From Sphingobacteriales bacterium (GTDB taxonomy: Bacteria > Bacteroidota > Bacteroidia > UKL13-3), in assembly GCA_021298155.1 (NCBI GenBank), contig JAJTEN010000017.1:1-54615 (forward strand): a stretch of DNA of 54,615 nucleotides, in the 5' to 3' direction. Each line of letters begins with the position of its first letter. The first letter of the stretch is position 1. This document shows positions 36,220 to 46,090 of the stretch, piece by piece. The notes beneath the pieces are model-generated. The model was not told the DNA's origin, searched no databases, and saw only the letters and a program-made list of their open reading frames with translations. Both the position numbers and the translations under genes were made by a program.

Positions 36220-38793
36220 TTATTCAATCATTATTTTATAACTCAAGGCATACTTATCGGTTTGTAAGCTCAAAATAAAAAGGCCTGAACCGATACCGCT
36301 GCAATCTATTTTTTTGGTGTCAGGCAATTCTCCCTCTAAGAGAATTTGTCCTTGTACATTTGAAATCACATAGTTTATAGACTGGTTTTGGTACTGTGAT
36401 GTGCTTAGTTGAAATAGTCCATTACTTGGGTTTGGGTATATGGTAAAACTTGGCAAAATAGTATGCGCTACCTTATTATTTAGGCCAATTGCTTTGGATA
36501 ATAAAAACCTGTTTTCATCCATGCTGGCTTTATCTTGAGAAATATCAAATTCATATTGTGTAAAGGTGTCTAGTAGAATTTCTTTCCCTAAATATTGATC
36601 TATTAGTCGCCAGTACTTCTCAAAATTATTATTTGTATGTATTTTAAATTGGTAAGATTTGATCTCTGTATGGGTAAGCTTTAACGGAATTGTATTGGGT
36701 ATTTGTGTTTGACTAATTGCCATAATAGAATAGGTATTATTTAAACTATCTACACTATATAATGAGGTTCCTGGATTCATCCATTTTTCTGAATCGTACA
36801 GGTCTATTAATGGTTTTGCATCTGTATGTGTGCAGATAAAAACCGCATCTGTTAAGATACTATCGTGTTCATATAATTTTATGCGCATATTGGCTAATGT
36901 ATTTTTTCCTAAAATCAGACTACCCTCATTGGCTGCAGTTTTATCAGATTCTTTAATTGTTATACTTGGATTGCTTCCAGTTGTTTTGATCATAAATGCA
37001 GCGCCAGATGAGATGATTGCATTTACATTTCCATCTGAGCTGCTCTGACCAATTGCATTATAACTTACATATGCGCCTTTATTATTGCTTCCACCTTGCG
37101 CTCGCCAAGTATAATAGGTGCTCGAAATTTGATTTTTACTCACTAAATTCCAGTTTATTGCTGATGGGAAAGGATTTCCCAGTAGACTTATTCCACCTAT
37201 GCTATCGCTGATAGATGGATTACTGCTACTTGTATAGGTTTTATCTCCTGTTTGATGAAAACCTGTAGCATTTAAAACACAGGCATTTGGTATGGCATTA
37301 TTGCTATACAAATTTATATTTCTATTGCCTCTAATTAAGATACGATAACCAGCGCCTTGCATTAAATCTTGGGTGAGTGTATTGGTGAAGGGTTGCCAAT
37401 TTTGGCTTTGGGCATGAAGTGTGAAAATTGATGCATTTTTACTTGCTGTAGAATCAAATCCTGGTCCGTTACCTGTTATATGTGTCTGTTGTTGCCAGGC
37501 ATTGCTTAACCCATTATCTGTATTTACTGGGGTGCTTAAAAACCTAAATGCCCGCCTCGCTGGAATAAATTTTTGAACAGAAATTTTACCAATAAGCAAT
37601 GCACCTACTCCCAAAGTAGCCAGTCTGGCTGAACCAAATTCGTTGGAAAGAAAGGTTAACTGATGACCCGTATTTAATTGCGAATTATTCCCTAAAATAA
37701 GCGTTCCTGGGTTAATTCCTGCCTGTAATTTGACAGGAGACCCAATAGTTAAACTCGCATTTTCATGTAATTGAATGGTTTTAAATTCGCATTGAAGGCT
37801 ATCAAAAATAATAGATCCAGCTGATTTATAAATGTGTAAACCTGCTCCATTAAATCCTGCAATTTTTCCGTTGCCACTCATGGTTCCGTGTAGGTGTAAA
37901 TCTTTACCATTCAAACTAAGTTTTGCATGGTTGTTCATATGCAACTGATACATATGAATGCTTGAATCTGGCGAAAAATTACTCATAATCTTAACGTTGC
38001 TTCTTGCAGTTGGTGCGCCGTTTGTCCATGTGTTATTTGAATTCCAAACGCTAGTTCCTACAACATCTTCCCATGAAGTAGCTACCCTTAATTCATCTAA
38101 CCGTCCTGTTATTGCTGTAAGTCCTTGACGAATACAAACAGAAACGATAGTACTTGGGTCTGTTCCTAAAAAGTCTTTATTGTTGGGTGTCCCTGCATCT
38201 ATTTCTGTAGCCGTTGGTTCAGACAAAACCCACAAACTTACCGTATCGTTGGTGCTAGTGCCTGGTATAAAAGCGTATTTAATTACAATGAGATAATTTG
38301 AGTTAAAGTTATAATTCCCTTGGTATATAGCAGTAGCATTACTTTTACTGCATCCAATTTGAAATTTGTTGAGTTGTTTTTTGATAAAAACCCGAGCAAT
38401 ATGGGTAGATGTGTTTAAATGAAAAAAGTAGTCTTCTGTGGCTAGCGAGTCTATATTTAGTAAAAATGATACATATACATTACCCGAATTTTGAGCTGTA
38501 AAAATTCTATTTACATCTTCTCTGCTGCCAGCTCCACCTGTGAATCTCAAACATCCTCCACTGCTATTGGGTAAACCTGTAGGAGCTATTAATCCTGTTG
38601 GTTCAAATCGCACCACATTATTTCCTGCAGCTCTATGCGCACTCCACCATGAACTCAAAGAATCTAAACTCCCACCGAATGTTCCATAATTAAAAGGTTC
38701 ATAAGTTAATTGAGCCTGAGTATAATTGGAAAAGACAATACACAAAAATAACAGGCCTATAGGTGCCGAATTGCGGGGTGTTGGGGTTTGCAT
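36220..38793 (-). CDS. Large T9SS-secreted surface protein
   Basis: 857 residues. A signal peptide ends near Tyr-Thr-Gln-Ala-Gln. A laminin-G/concanavalin-like beta region follows (about residues 30-235), then a repeat-poor beta-helical middle with many Gly/Asn residues, and the C-terminal 75 residues form a type A T9SS sorting domain (FTIYPNPSNGLFQLS, ending KIMIE). It should be exported by T9SS and attached at the surface. No catalytic residues were recognised; adhesin or structural protein are the best guesses. It lies downstream of the S9 peptidase across a gap with inverted repeats. Confidence 0.85.
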   Translation of the reverse strand: MQTPTPRNSAPIGLLFLCIVFSNYTQAQLTYEPFNYGTFGGSLDSLSSWWSAHRAAGNNVVRFEPTGLIAPTGLPNSSGGCLRFTGGAGSREDVNRIFTAQNSGNVYVSFLLNIDSLATEDYFFHLNTSTHIARVFIKKQLNKFQIGCSKSNATAIYQGNYNFNSNYLIVIKYAFIPGTSTNDTVSLWVLSEPTATEIDAGTPNNKDFLGTDPSTIVSVCIRQGLTAITGRLDELRVATSWEDVVGTSVWNSNNTWTNGAPTARSNVKIMSNFSPDSSIHMYQLHMNNHAKLSLNGKDLHLHGTMSGNGKIAGFNGAGLHIYKSAGSIIFDSLQCEFKTIQLHENASLTIGSPVKLQAGINPGTLILGNNSQLNTGHQLTFLSNEFGSARLATLGVGALLIGKISVQKFIPARRAFRFLSTPVNTDNGLSNAWQQQTHITGNGPGFDSTASKNASIFTLHAQSQNWQPFTNTLTQDLMQGAGYRILIRGNRNINLYSNNAIPNACVLNATGFHQTGDKTYTSSSNPSISDSIGGISLLGNPFPSAINWNLVSKNQISSTYYTWRAQGGSNNKGAYVSYNAIGQSSSDGNVNAIISSGAAFMIKTTGSNPSITIKESDKTAANEGSLILGKNTLANMRIKLYEHDSILTDAVFICTHTDAKPLIDLYDSEKWMNPGTSLYSVDSLNNTYSIMAISQTQIPNTIPLKLTHTEIKSYQFKIHTNNNFEKYWRLIDQYLGKEILLDTFTQYEFDISQDKASMDENRFLLSKAIGLNNKVAHTILPSFTIYPNPSNGLFQLSTSQYQNQSINYVISNVQGQILLEGELPDTKKIDCSGIGSGLFILSLQTDKYALSYKIMIE

Positions 38794-38810
38794 AGGATAT
38801 TTGAATTACC

Positions 38811-38878
38811 TTTCAAATAAACTTGCTCTTGAAATTTATTACAAGTTTTTACCTCAACTCCAATCCAGTTAACTGGAT
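38811..38878. repeat. Cluster of inverted repeats between S9 peptidase and T9SS cargo genes
   Basis: Three inverted repeats sit in one 90-base gap: TTTCAA/TTGAAA (38811-38836), AAACTTG/CAAGTTT (38819-38825 and 38842-38848), and the perfect 16-base palindrome ATCCAGTTAACTGGAT (38863-38878), which starts five bases past the S9 peptidase stop. None has a minus-strand T-run at the right place for a standard terminator. Confidence 0.4.
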
Positions 38879-38883
38879 AAATT

Positions 38884-40968
38884 TTATAAAGTTTCAGCTA
38901 GCCATTCAAAAAATACGCGTTGCCATAGCACACTATTTTGGGGTTTTACTACCCAATGATTTTCATCAGGAAAGTATAAAAATTTACTTTTTATGCCTTT
39001 CATCTGTGCTGCTGTAAAGGCCTCCATTCCTTGGTTTAATGGAACCCTGTAGTCTTTTTCATTATGAATAACCAATATAGGCGTATCCCAATTCTTCACG
39101 AACTTATGAGGTGAGGCGTCGAAGTTATTTGGTGATATTTTCTGATCCCAATATGGTCCGCCATTATCATGGTTTGCGAAGAACATTTCTTCGGTAGAAC
39201 CATACCAACTTTCCATATTAAACATGCCACAATGTGAAATAAATGATTTAAATCTTTTATTGTGATTTCCGGCTAACCAATATACACTATATCCACCAAA
39301 ACTTGCACCAACAGCACCCAATCTGGTTTTATCTACATATGTTTCACTTGCCACATCGTCGATGGCACTTAAATAATCTTTCATGCATTGCCCGCCATAA
39401 TCATTCGTTATCGCATTGTTCCATTCGCTGCCAAAACCAGGCAAGCCTCTGCGGTTAGGTGCAACCACTATATATCCATTTGCCGCCATCAATTGGAAAT
39501 TCCAACGGTAACTAAAAAATTGCGAAACCGGACTCTGCGGGCCACCTTGACAATATAATAGGGTTGGATATTTTTTGCTTGGATCAAAATTTGGCGGGTA
39601 AATAACCCAAACCAACATGTCTTTTTGATCTGTTGTTTTAACCATTCTTTTCTCTACTTTACCCATTTTGGTTTGATCCAAAATTGTTTTGTTGACATAG
39701 GTAAATTGCATAGTGTTTTTTGAACTTAAATCAACTTTAAACAATTCTGTAGGCATGCTGATAGTCATTTTTGAGGCAAGCAACCAGGGCTTTTTTCCCG
39801 GAATTAATGCTATACCAGTATAATCATGTAATCCTTCTGTATGAACCAAAACGCGACTCACACTTTTGAGCATAGGATTAAAGATTGCAATTTGTTTGGT
39901 TGCATTGATAACTGTGGTGAAGGCAATTTGTAAGTTATTAACCCAAACAAAGTTCTCAATGGTATAATCAAATTGGTGGGTTAGCGGGGTGATTTTAGGT
40001 AACATATACAAGGCCACCTGTTTATTTCCATCGCCGGGAGTACTTAGTTTTGGCGCATTAAAATCGAACATAACAAGGGTATTTCTATCACTTTCGTTTC
40101 CTGGTTCAGCCATGCTAAGCCAAGCAATTTTACTGCCATCTGGAGAAAATTGAGGGTTTTTATCATAACCTTGATTGGCTTCAGAAATATTTTTGGTAAC
40201 CTGTGTGTTTAGATCATAAACGTAAATATCACTATTGGTAGAAATTGCATCTTGGGTGCCATTCATCTTTTTACAATCGTAGGCAATTTTGCTACCATCC
40301 ATACTCCAGTTAAATTCATCATCATCTCCATGAGGGGGAATGGGACAATCAAATCTTTCACCTTCCATTAGGTCTTTCGGATTTCCAATGAGTTTGCCAT
40401 TTTCAAAATTTTGAATAAATAAATGACTGTAGGCATAATCATGCCAGGCATCCCAATGACGATAGAATAATCCATCAATAATACGTGCATTGGTTTTCTC
40501 TAAATCTGTATATTTTTCTTTTACCTCTAGGTCGAGTTTAACATCCATCACCAAGGCGATGTGTTTCATTGTTGGTGAAAATTTGTAGCCATTTATTCCT
40601 CCTTTTACAAAGGTAATTTGTTGTTGATTTGTTCCGTTTAACTGGCAAGTATACAGTTGCACTTCACCACTTAAAGCGCTTAAATAAGAGATAAATTTCC
40701 CATCTGGTGTAAACCTGGCACCAAATGCATTAATGTCAGGATTAATAATTACTTGCGGGTTTCCACCTGCAATGCTTTGCGTAAAAATTTGGTTTGTTCC
40801 TTTATTTGCTTTTATGTCGTAATTTTTAACAGCATAAATAGCGGTTTTTCCATCGGGTGAAACACTATGCTCGCTAATTCTTCCAAATTGCCAAAGTGTT
40901 TCTATGTTCAGATTATTTTGTGCCATTGCAAAAAATGGAATAAATGTAAGTAATAGGAATTTTTTCAT
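38884..40968 (-). CDS. S9 family peptidase (acylaminoacyl/dipeptidyl type)
   Basis: Exported serine peptidase. A signal peptide (MKKFLLLTFIPFFAMAQ) is followed by a WD-like beta-propeller built from SPDGKTAIY, TPDGKFISYL and SPDGSKIAWL repeats, and an alpha/beta hydrolase domain with the catalytic triad Ser556 (GASFGGYS), Asp639 (NEKDYRVP) and His671 (PDENHWV). The 694-residue length is standard. It probably trims peptides in the periplasm for amino-acid use. Transcribed alone or with the downstream T9SS cargo gene. Confidence 0.93.
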   Translation of the reverse strand: MKKFLLLTFIPFFAMAQNNLNIETLWQFGRISEHSVSPDGKTAIYAVKNYDIKANKGTNQIFTQSIAGGNPQVIINPDINAFGARFTPDGKFISYLSALSGEVQLYTCQLNGTNQQQITFVKGGINGYKFSPTMKHIALVMDVKLDLEVKEKYTDLEKTNARIIDGLFYRHWDAWHDYAYSHLFIQNFENGKLIGNPKDLMEGERFDCPIPPHGDDDEFNWSMDGSKIAYDCKKMNGTQDAISTNSDIYVYDLNTQVTKNISEANQGYDKNPQFSPDGSKIAWLSMAEPGNESDRNTLVMFDFNAPKLSTPGDGNKQVALYMLPKITPLTHQFDYTIENFVWVNNLQIAFTTVINATKQIAIFNPMLKSVSRVLVHTEGLHDYTGIALIPGKKPWLLASKMTISMPTELFKVDLSSKNTMQFTYVNKTILDQTKMGKVEKRMVKTTDQKDMLVWVIYPPNFDPSKKYPTLLYCQGGPQSPVSQFFSYRWNFQLMAANGYIVVAPNRRGLPGFGSEWNNAITNDYGGQCMKDYLSAIDDVASETYVDKTRLGAVGASFGGYSVYWLAGNHNKRFKSFISHCGMFNMESWYGSTEEMFFANHDNGGPYWDQKISPNNFDASPHKFVKNWDTPILVIHNEKDYRVPLNQGMEAFTAAQMKGIKSKFLYFPDENHWVVKPQNSVLWQRVFFEWLAETL

Positions 40969-41051
40969 ATAATTATGTATGTGAATAAAATGAGTGCATT
41001 CGGCTGATTTACAGCTATACGCGCGTGTTATGATGTTGAATAAATGAAATG

Positions 41052-42419
41052 TTATATAATATTTTTAATGAATTTAAAATATTTAAAAGGAGCATATTTA
41101 AATGGTAAATCTATTAACGTTGGCGTAAATACTACCGATTTAAAATGACTAAAGGTTTCAAAACTGCGTTTTCCGTGATAACTGCCTTGTCCGCTATTGC
41201 CTACACCGCCAAAAGGTAAATGATGATTTGAAACATGCATAATTGTATCGTTTATACAGGCGCCACCAGAAGATGTTTTATGCAATATTTCACGCGCAAT
41301 CTCTGTCGACCCAAAATAGTATAATGCGAGTGGTTTTTCTCCATTATTTATATGTGTTAGTGGTTCATTAATATCTTCAAATGTTAACAAGGGCAGGAGA
41401 GGCCCAAAGATTTCTTCTTGCATAATTTCATCGCTTACCTTGATATTATCTAGCAGCGTTGGAGCAATAAACTTTTCTGATTCAGCGAGTTCTCCACCCA
41501 TTCTAATTTGCCCATTTTGCATTAGGTTTTGGAGTCGAGCAAATGCTTTTGCATGGATAATTCTTGGATAAAAAGCGCTGTTTTTTAGGTCTGAACCAAA
41601 CATGTTTGTTAGTGCAGTTTTAATTTCTTCTATTAGTTTTTCTTTAATTGAAATATGAACATACACGTAATCGGGTGCAATGCAGGTTTGGCCGGCATTG
41701 AGGGTTTTACCCCAAATAATTCTTTTTGCTGCTAATTTAATATCAGCACTTTTATCAACAATACACGGACTTTTCCCGCCTAACTCTAATACAACTGGCG
41801 TTAAAAATTCTGCCGCTGCTTTTGATACAATTTTACCAACTTGAGTGCTTCCCGTAAAAAAGATAATATCGAATCGTTGTTGTAATAATATTTGGTTTAT
41901 TTCTATGCCACCTTCAAATAAAGATATATAGTTTTTAGGGAAGGTATCGGCAATGAGTTCTGCCATCACCGCGCTTGTTTTAGGTGCATCTGGAGATGGC
42001 TTCAAAACAACTGTACAACCTGCTGAAATGGCTCCTATAAGCGGACTCATTGTTAACTGAAATGGGTAATTCCAAGGAGAGATTATTAAAGCTAATCCAA
42101 GAGGCTCTGGATATAATTTACTTTGCGAAGGCCAGAGATAAATGGGTGTACTTACTCGTTTTGGTTTTGCCCAATTTTTTAGTTTTTTTATGTGGTAATT
42201 TATCTCTTGAATTACCAAACTAATTTCTGTTAAATAGGCCTCTTCATATGATTTGTGTAGGTCGTGCCAGAGCGCTTCAGTTATTATTTTTTCTCTGGAA
42301 ATAATAGCCAACTTCAACGCGTTTAACTGTTCTATTCTAAATGGAATACTTTTAGATAGGTGACTCTTGAAAAAGTTTTTTTGAGCGTCTATTTGCGCAA
42401 TAATTTCATCCTTTATCAT
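41052..42419 (-). CDS. Aldehyde dehydrogenase (class 3-like)
   Basis: NAD(P)-dependent oxidation of an aldehyde to the acid. Catalytic Cys246 lies in LNAGQTCIAPDY and Glu212 in LELGGKSPCIV; PWNYPFQLTMSPLIGA and FFTGSTQVGK bind cofactor. At 455 residues, with a hydrophobic C-terminus (FKYAPFKYFKFIKNII), it matches the short class 3/fatty-aldehyde group, which may be membrane-associated. It starts 21 bases after the serine hydrolase gene and probably shares its operon. Confidence 0.93.
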   Translation of the reverse strand: MIKDEIIAQIDAQKNFFKSHLSKSIPFRIEQLNALKLAIISREKIITEALWHDLHKSYEEAYLTEISLVIQEINYHIKKLKNWAKPKRVSTPIYLWPSQSKLYPEPLGLALIISPWNYPFQLTMSPLIGAISAGCTVVLKPSPDAPKTSAVMAELIADTFPKNYISLFEGGIEINQILLQQRFDIIFFTGSTQVGKIVSKAAAEFLTPVVLELGGKSPCIVDKSADIKLAAKRIIWGKTLNAGQTCIAPDYVYVHISIKEKLIEEIKTALTNMFGSDLKNSAFYPRIIHAKAFARLQNLMQNGQIRMGGELAESEKFIAPTLLDNIKVSDEIMQEEIFGPLLPLLTFEDINEPLTHINNGEKPLALYYFGSTEIAREILHKTSSGGACINDTIMHVSNHHLPFGGVGNSGQGSYHGKRSFETFSHFKSVVFTPTLIDLPFKYAPFKYFKFIKNII

Positions 42420-42440
42420 TTTGTTTGTTGTTAGAGTCTA

Positions 42441-43958
42441 TTATTGTTTTAAAAATTCATACTTTTCATAATCAATAAAATCTGCTACTTTAACATGTAT
42501 AGATTTTACACTATTGTTACTAATGGTAAAAGGTAAAACCGCTACTCCGCAGGTAACATCGCTATAGGTACACAGAAAATTATTATTACCAATATGTTGC
42601 AAGGTTCCAATATTAGTTGGATGATTACTTAAGTACATTTTTAAAATCCCTTTCTCTAATTTTATTTGCATATTGCCATATAAACTATTGATATAGTTTC
42701 CTGTAAATTCAATGAGAGGGATATCAGTTTTAATTTTCTTTTTGGATAAACTCTCCAGACTATCTAATTCTTTTAAGTTTGCCATTTTACTTGGTAAACT
42801 TGCGTTAAAATATAATTCACTTACATTCCTATATGCCACATTTAAATAGGCCTCAATAATCTGTTTAACAAGTGCATCGTACAATGAATTTGCATCTGTA
42901 TTGGTATAAACTAAAACGCCTAAATTTGCTTCTGGAATAAATTCTGTTTTGGTAACAAAACCGTTTGCGCCTCCGCTGTGCTCCCAAATGCGTTTTCCAT
43001 GGTAATCATAACTAGACCATCCAAGTCCGTATGTTACAAAATGTTTGCTAGGGAATAACTTAGAACCAGCATCATTAACAATCATATTCGATTTTCTAGT
43101 TTCTTTTAAAACTGAGAAAGGAACCACCTCTTTGCCGTTAAATCTTCCACTATCTAATTGCATAAGTAGCCAATTCGCCATATCTGCAGCACAAGAATTA
43201 ATGCTGGCAGAGGGTCCCATATTATCAATATTTGTTAAAGGCAATCGCACTAGGTTTTGTTTAACTAAAGTATGAGGGGTACAGGCATTTTTATCGGTGG
43301 CCATTGCCCGGTGCGTTGTGCTAGTTCTTTGCATTTGCAGTGGGTTAAAATAGGATTCTGTGATAAAATCATCCCAACTTTTACCTGTAACTATTGGTAT
43401 TAATTCTCCAGCTGTGATATAGGCGGCGTTGCAATAACCATAATTGTACCTGAATTTATTTTTTGGTTTGGTTCGGGCCATACCTGAAATAATTTCTTGC
43501 CGACTTAATGTACTTCCCCAGTTTAAAAAATCTCCTTGAAAGGTTCCCAAACCAATGCGGTGACACAGTAAATCTCTAACAGTAGTTAATTGCCCACTCA
43601 GACTATCGTACAGCGTAAACTGTGGCATGTACTTTTTTACGCTTTCATCTAAGTTTATTTTTTTTTGCTGATGCAAGTGAGCCATCGCAGTGCCTGTAAA
43701 AGCTTTGCTGTTGGATGCAATTTGAAATAAAGTATAGGCATCAACAGGCTCTTTACTGACTATATCTTTTACCCCAAATCCTTTGGCAAGAACAACTTTA
43801 CCGTCTTTCACTATAGCTACTGGCAAGCCTGGCACCTGCCATCTTTGCATTTCACGCTGAATATAACTATTTAATGAATCTGTTACAAAAGTAGGTTGTG
43901 CGTAGCTAGAGGTTGAAAAGATGAAATATACTAAAAAATAGCGTAATTTATTTCTCAT
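42441..43958 (-). CDS. Serine hydrolase of the class C beta-lactamase family
   Basis: Exported enzyme with signal peptide ending Ser-Tyr-Ala-Gln. The SxxK motif is Ser82-Lys85 in ASNSKAFTG; the YxN motif is Tyr175-Asn177 in NYGYCNAAY; HSGGANGF takes the KTG position. These define a penicillin-binding/class C fold, used by D-aminopeptidases, esterases and peptidoglycan-active enzymes as well as beta-lactamases. The C-terminal 110 residues resemble DUF3471. The length (505) and this extra domain argue against a resistance enzyme. The substrate is unknown. Confidence 0.88.
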   Translation of the reverse strand: MRNKLRYFLVYFIFSTSSYAQPTFVTDSLNSYIQREMQRWQVPGLPVAIVKDGKVVLAKGFGVKDIVSKEPVDAYTLFQIASNSKAFTGTAMAHLHQQKKINLDESVKKYMPQFTLYDSLSGQLTTVRDLLCHRIGLGTFQGDFLNWGSTLSRQEIISGMARTKPKNKFRYNYGYCNAAYITAGELIPIVTGKSWDDFITESYFNPLQMQRTSTTHRAMATDKNACTPHTLVKQNLVRLPLTNIDNMGPSASINSCAADMANWLLMQLDSGRFNGKEVVPFSVLKETRKSNMIVNDAGSKLFPSKHFVTYGLGWSSYDYHGKRIWEHSGGANGFVTKTEFIPEANLGVLVYTNTDANSLYDALVKQIIEAYLNVAYRNVSELYFNASLPSKMANLKELDSLESLSKKKIKTDIPLIEFTGNYINSLYGNMQIKLEKGILKMYLSNHPTNIGTLQHIGNNNFLCTYSDVTCGVAVLPFTISNNSVKSIHVKVADFIDYEKYEFLKQ

Positions 43959-44009
43959 ACATTATTATTTAATTGATGCTAAATCTGGATTTTACTAACA
44001 ATATTAAAC

Positions 44010-44017
44010 CAAATATA
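44010..44017 (-). promoter_or_regulatory. TAnnTTTG -7 element for the serine hydrolase gene
   Basis: On the minus strand TATATTTG is an exact match, about 50 bases before the ATG at 43958, in the 83-base gap after the ABC1 kinase gene. The -33 box is unclear. Confidence 0.4.
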
Positions 44018-44041
44018 GCACAAATTAAATTTTGCTATGTA

Positions 44042-45385
44042 TTACAATGCAACTGCTTCTTTTCCATGAAATTCCATAAGTGGCAATTTCCAATTTCTTT
44101 CGCCAGTTCTAACCCGTGCTTGCAGAACATTTAAGATTGAATATAATCCGAAATAAGTGCGATTGATATATAAAGCATGTTGCGAACCTCTGCCTTCCTT
44201 AGAGTTTTTGAGTTCATCCATTTTACTTACCTCTTCACCCAAAGCATAAATTTGATCGATATAATCATTGTTGCCAAAATCAAATGTGTCTTCTAGGAAT
44301 GGGGTAGCTAAAAGCCTAGTCATTCGCATGAAAGCATCAGTAATTTTCTCCTGAGTTACTACAGAATCTTTCTCATTAATAATTTCTTGTTGTAACATAA
44401 TTCTTCTGATAACCCCAGGTTCTTCTAGTAATTCAGGGATTAATAAAGCGAAATAATTATGATAAAAATCTGCAGGGATTTCTTTAACACAACCAAAATC
44501 TATTACGCCCAACTCGCCGTTTGGCCTGAGTAAAAAATTTCCAGGGTGTGGATCGGCATGCACAGATTTTAAGGCATGCACTTGCATGTCATAAAAATCC
44601 CACATGGCCTGCCCAATTTTATTGCGATCTTCCTGACTTGGGTTTGTTTTTAGGAAATCATCCAAATGTAAACCATCCATCCAATCCATAGTTAACACCC
44701 TTTTACCAGATAATTCTGGGTAATATTGCGTGAAAAATAAATTAGGAATATGCTTACAGGCCTCTGAAATTTCAATAGAGCGCTGGTATTCTAATTCATA
44801 ATCTGTTTCTTCTAACAGTTTTGATTCAACCTCTTTGATGTATTTTTCTAATTCCTTTTCGTTCATGCTTAACAAACGAAAGGCAATAGGCTTTACTATT
44901 TTTAAATCACTTTTAATACTATCCGCCACACCTGGGTACTGAATCTTTACTGCCAGTTTCTTCCCGTTTAGTGTGGCTTCGTGAACTTGCCCGATACTAG
45001 CAGCATTGCAGGCCTTCATATTAAATGTACTAAATAGTTGCTGTGGACTTTTCCCAAAATGTTTCGTAAAAGTTTGAACAATGAGCGGGCCAGAAAGTGG
45101 TGGCGCATTATATTGCGCCAATTGAAACTTGTTTGTGTATTGTCTAGGTAGAATGTTCTTCTCCATGCTCAACATTTGCGCTACTTTTAAAGCAGAGCCT
45201 TTCAGTTCGCTTAAAGCATTGTAAACATCTGTTGCGTTATCTTCATGTAATTCTTCTTTACTCAAATTTGGGTCAACCAATTTCTTGGAGTAATGCTTTA
45301 TGTAATTACCTCCAATTTGAGCGCCAGTTTTTACAAAACGCATAGCCCTTTCTACCTTCGTAGAGGGGATTTTTGATTGTTCCAT
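44042..45385 (-). CDS. ABC1/UbiB (COQ8-like) atypical kinase
   Basis: Member of the AarF/UbiB/COQ8 family, ATP-binding proteins that support quinone biosynthesis or lipid handling. Seen: VKIQYPGVADSIKSDL with the nucleotide-binding Lys, MDWMDGLHLDDF, the catalytic-loop HADPHPGNFLLRPNG and the metal-binding IDFGCVKEIP. An N-terminal KxGQ-like motif is partly kept as LKVAQMLSME. At 447 residues it lacks the C-terminal membrane helices of E. coli UbiB. It starts one base after a TetR/COQ9-like gene, and the pair is probably functional together. Confidence 0.92.
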   Translation of the reverse strand: MEQSKIPSTKVERAMRFVKTGAQIGGNYIKHYSKKLVDPNLSKEELHEDNATDVYNALSELKGSALKVAQMLSMEKNILPRQYTNKFQLAQYNAPPLSGPLIVQTFTKHFGKSPQQLFSTFNMKACNAASIGQVHEATLNGKKLAVKIQYPGVADSIKSDLKIVKPIAFRLLSMNEKELEKYIKEVESKLLEETDYELEYQRSIEISEACKHIPNLFFTQYYPELSGKRVLTMDWMDGLHLDDFLKTNPSQEDRNKIGQAMWDFYDMQVHALKSVHADPHPGNFLLRPNGELGVIDFGCVKEIPADFYHNYFALLIPELLEEPGVIRRIMLQQEIINEKDSVVTQEKITDAFMRMTRLLATPFLEDTFDFGNNDYIDQIYALGEEVSKMDELKNSKEGRGSQHALYINRTYFGLYSILNVLQARVRTGERNWKLPLMEFHGKEAVAL

Positions 45386-45386
45386 A

Positions 45387-46019
45387 TTACCTATTTTGAA
45401 ATAGAAATTTTCCGAAATTTAGCATAGAATCTAAGGCTGTTTGTCCCATTAAATCGAAAGCTAGATTTACAGATTTCTCTATCGCTTCATCACTTTTTTC
45501 AAAATTTGTGCTGTGATCATTTACCCAAAAATTGGTAATAAATACTAAGTTTAACCATTGCGAATCTGCATATTTGTCGCTTAAAAATTTGCGCTCAGTG
45601 ATTTCGTTGGATTGCATTCCTTCATTCAGAATTCCTTGAGCAAATGAAATAAAATCCTCCTTTAAAGGTTTTAAAAATTCTGGAGTTTTGGGAACTGAAA
45701 TCTGTTTTGTTTGAGATTTCCATTTGGCTACTACAAAACTTCTATGTTTTTTTAAAGATTCTATCCATGCGAAATAAAATGCTAAAAATTTTTCCCGTGC
45801 CGCATAGCCTGCGAACAGTTCAGATGATTCGATATTTTGTTTAACTTCTTTAAACCATTCTTGAAAAATGGACGCCTCAATTGCTTCTATGCTGGGAAAA
45901 AAGGTATAGAACTCTTGTTCAGTAATATTGAGCGACTTGGCAAAAACATACACATTTTTTGGTGCTTCATTTTGAGTAAGGTACATATCTATGTACTGTT
46001 CTATGATTTGATTTTTCAT
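45387..46019 (-). CDS. TetR-fold protein, COQ9-like
   Basis: 210 residues. The N-terminal 50 residues form a TetR-type helix-turn-helix (VFAKSLNITEQEFYTFFPSI). The C-terminal domain ends with FWVNDHSTNFEKSDEAIEKS and a long helix, which recalls the TetR_C domain in COQ9, a lipid-binding partner of COQ8. The gene lies one base upstream of the ABC1 kinase gene. It may be a regulator of the unit or, as in COQ9, a TetR-fold lipid-presenting protein. The helix-turn-helix looks weakly basic, so DNA binding is uncertain. Confidence 0.75.
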   Translation of the reverse strand: MKNQIIEQYIDMYLTQNEAPKNVYVFAKSLNITEQEFYTFFPSIEAIEASIFQEWFKEVKQNIESSELFAGYAAREKFLAFYFAWIESLKKHRSFVVAKWKSQTKQISVPKTPEFLKPLKEDFISFAQGILNEGMQSNEITERKFLSDKYADSQWLNLVFITNFWVNDHSTNFEKSDEAIEKSVNLAFDLMGQTALDSMLNFGKFLFQNR

Positions 46020-46090
46020 ACTGCTTTTTTATTTACATAAACGGGCTTAGTATTAAAACCAATGCTATCCTTAAAAGTTTTAAACCAGTA

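Noticed and set aside
42441-43958. A beta-lactamase resistance gene.
   Set aside because: It has the class C fold motifs but a long C-terminal extra domain and chromosomal housekeeping context; the family is mostly peptidases and esterases.
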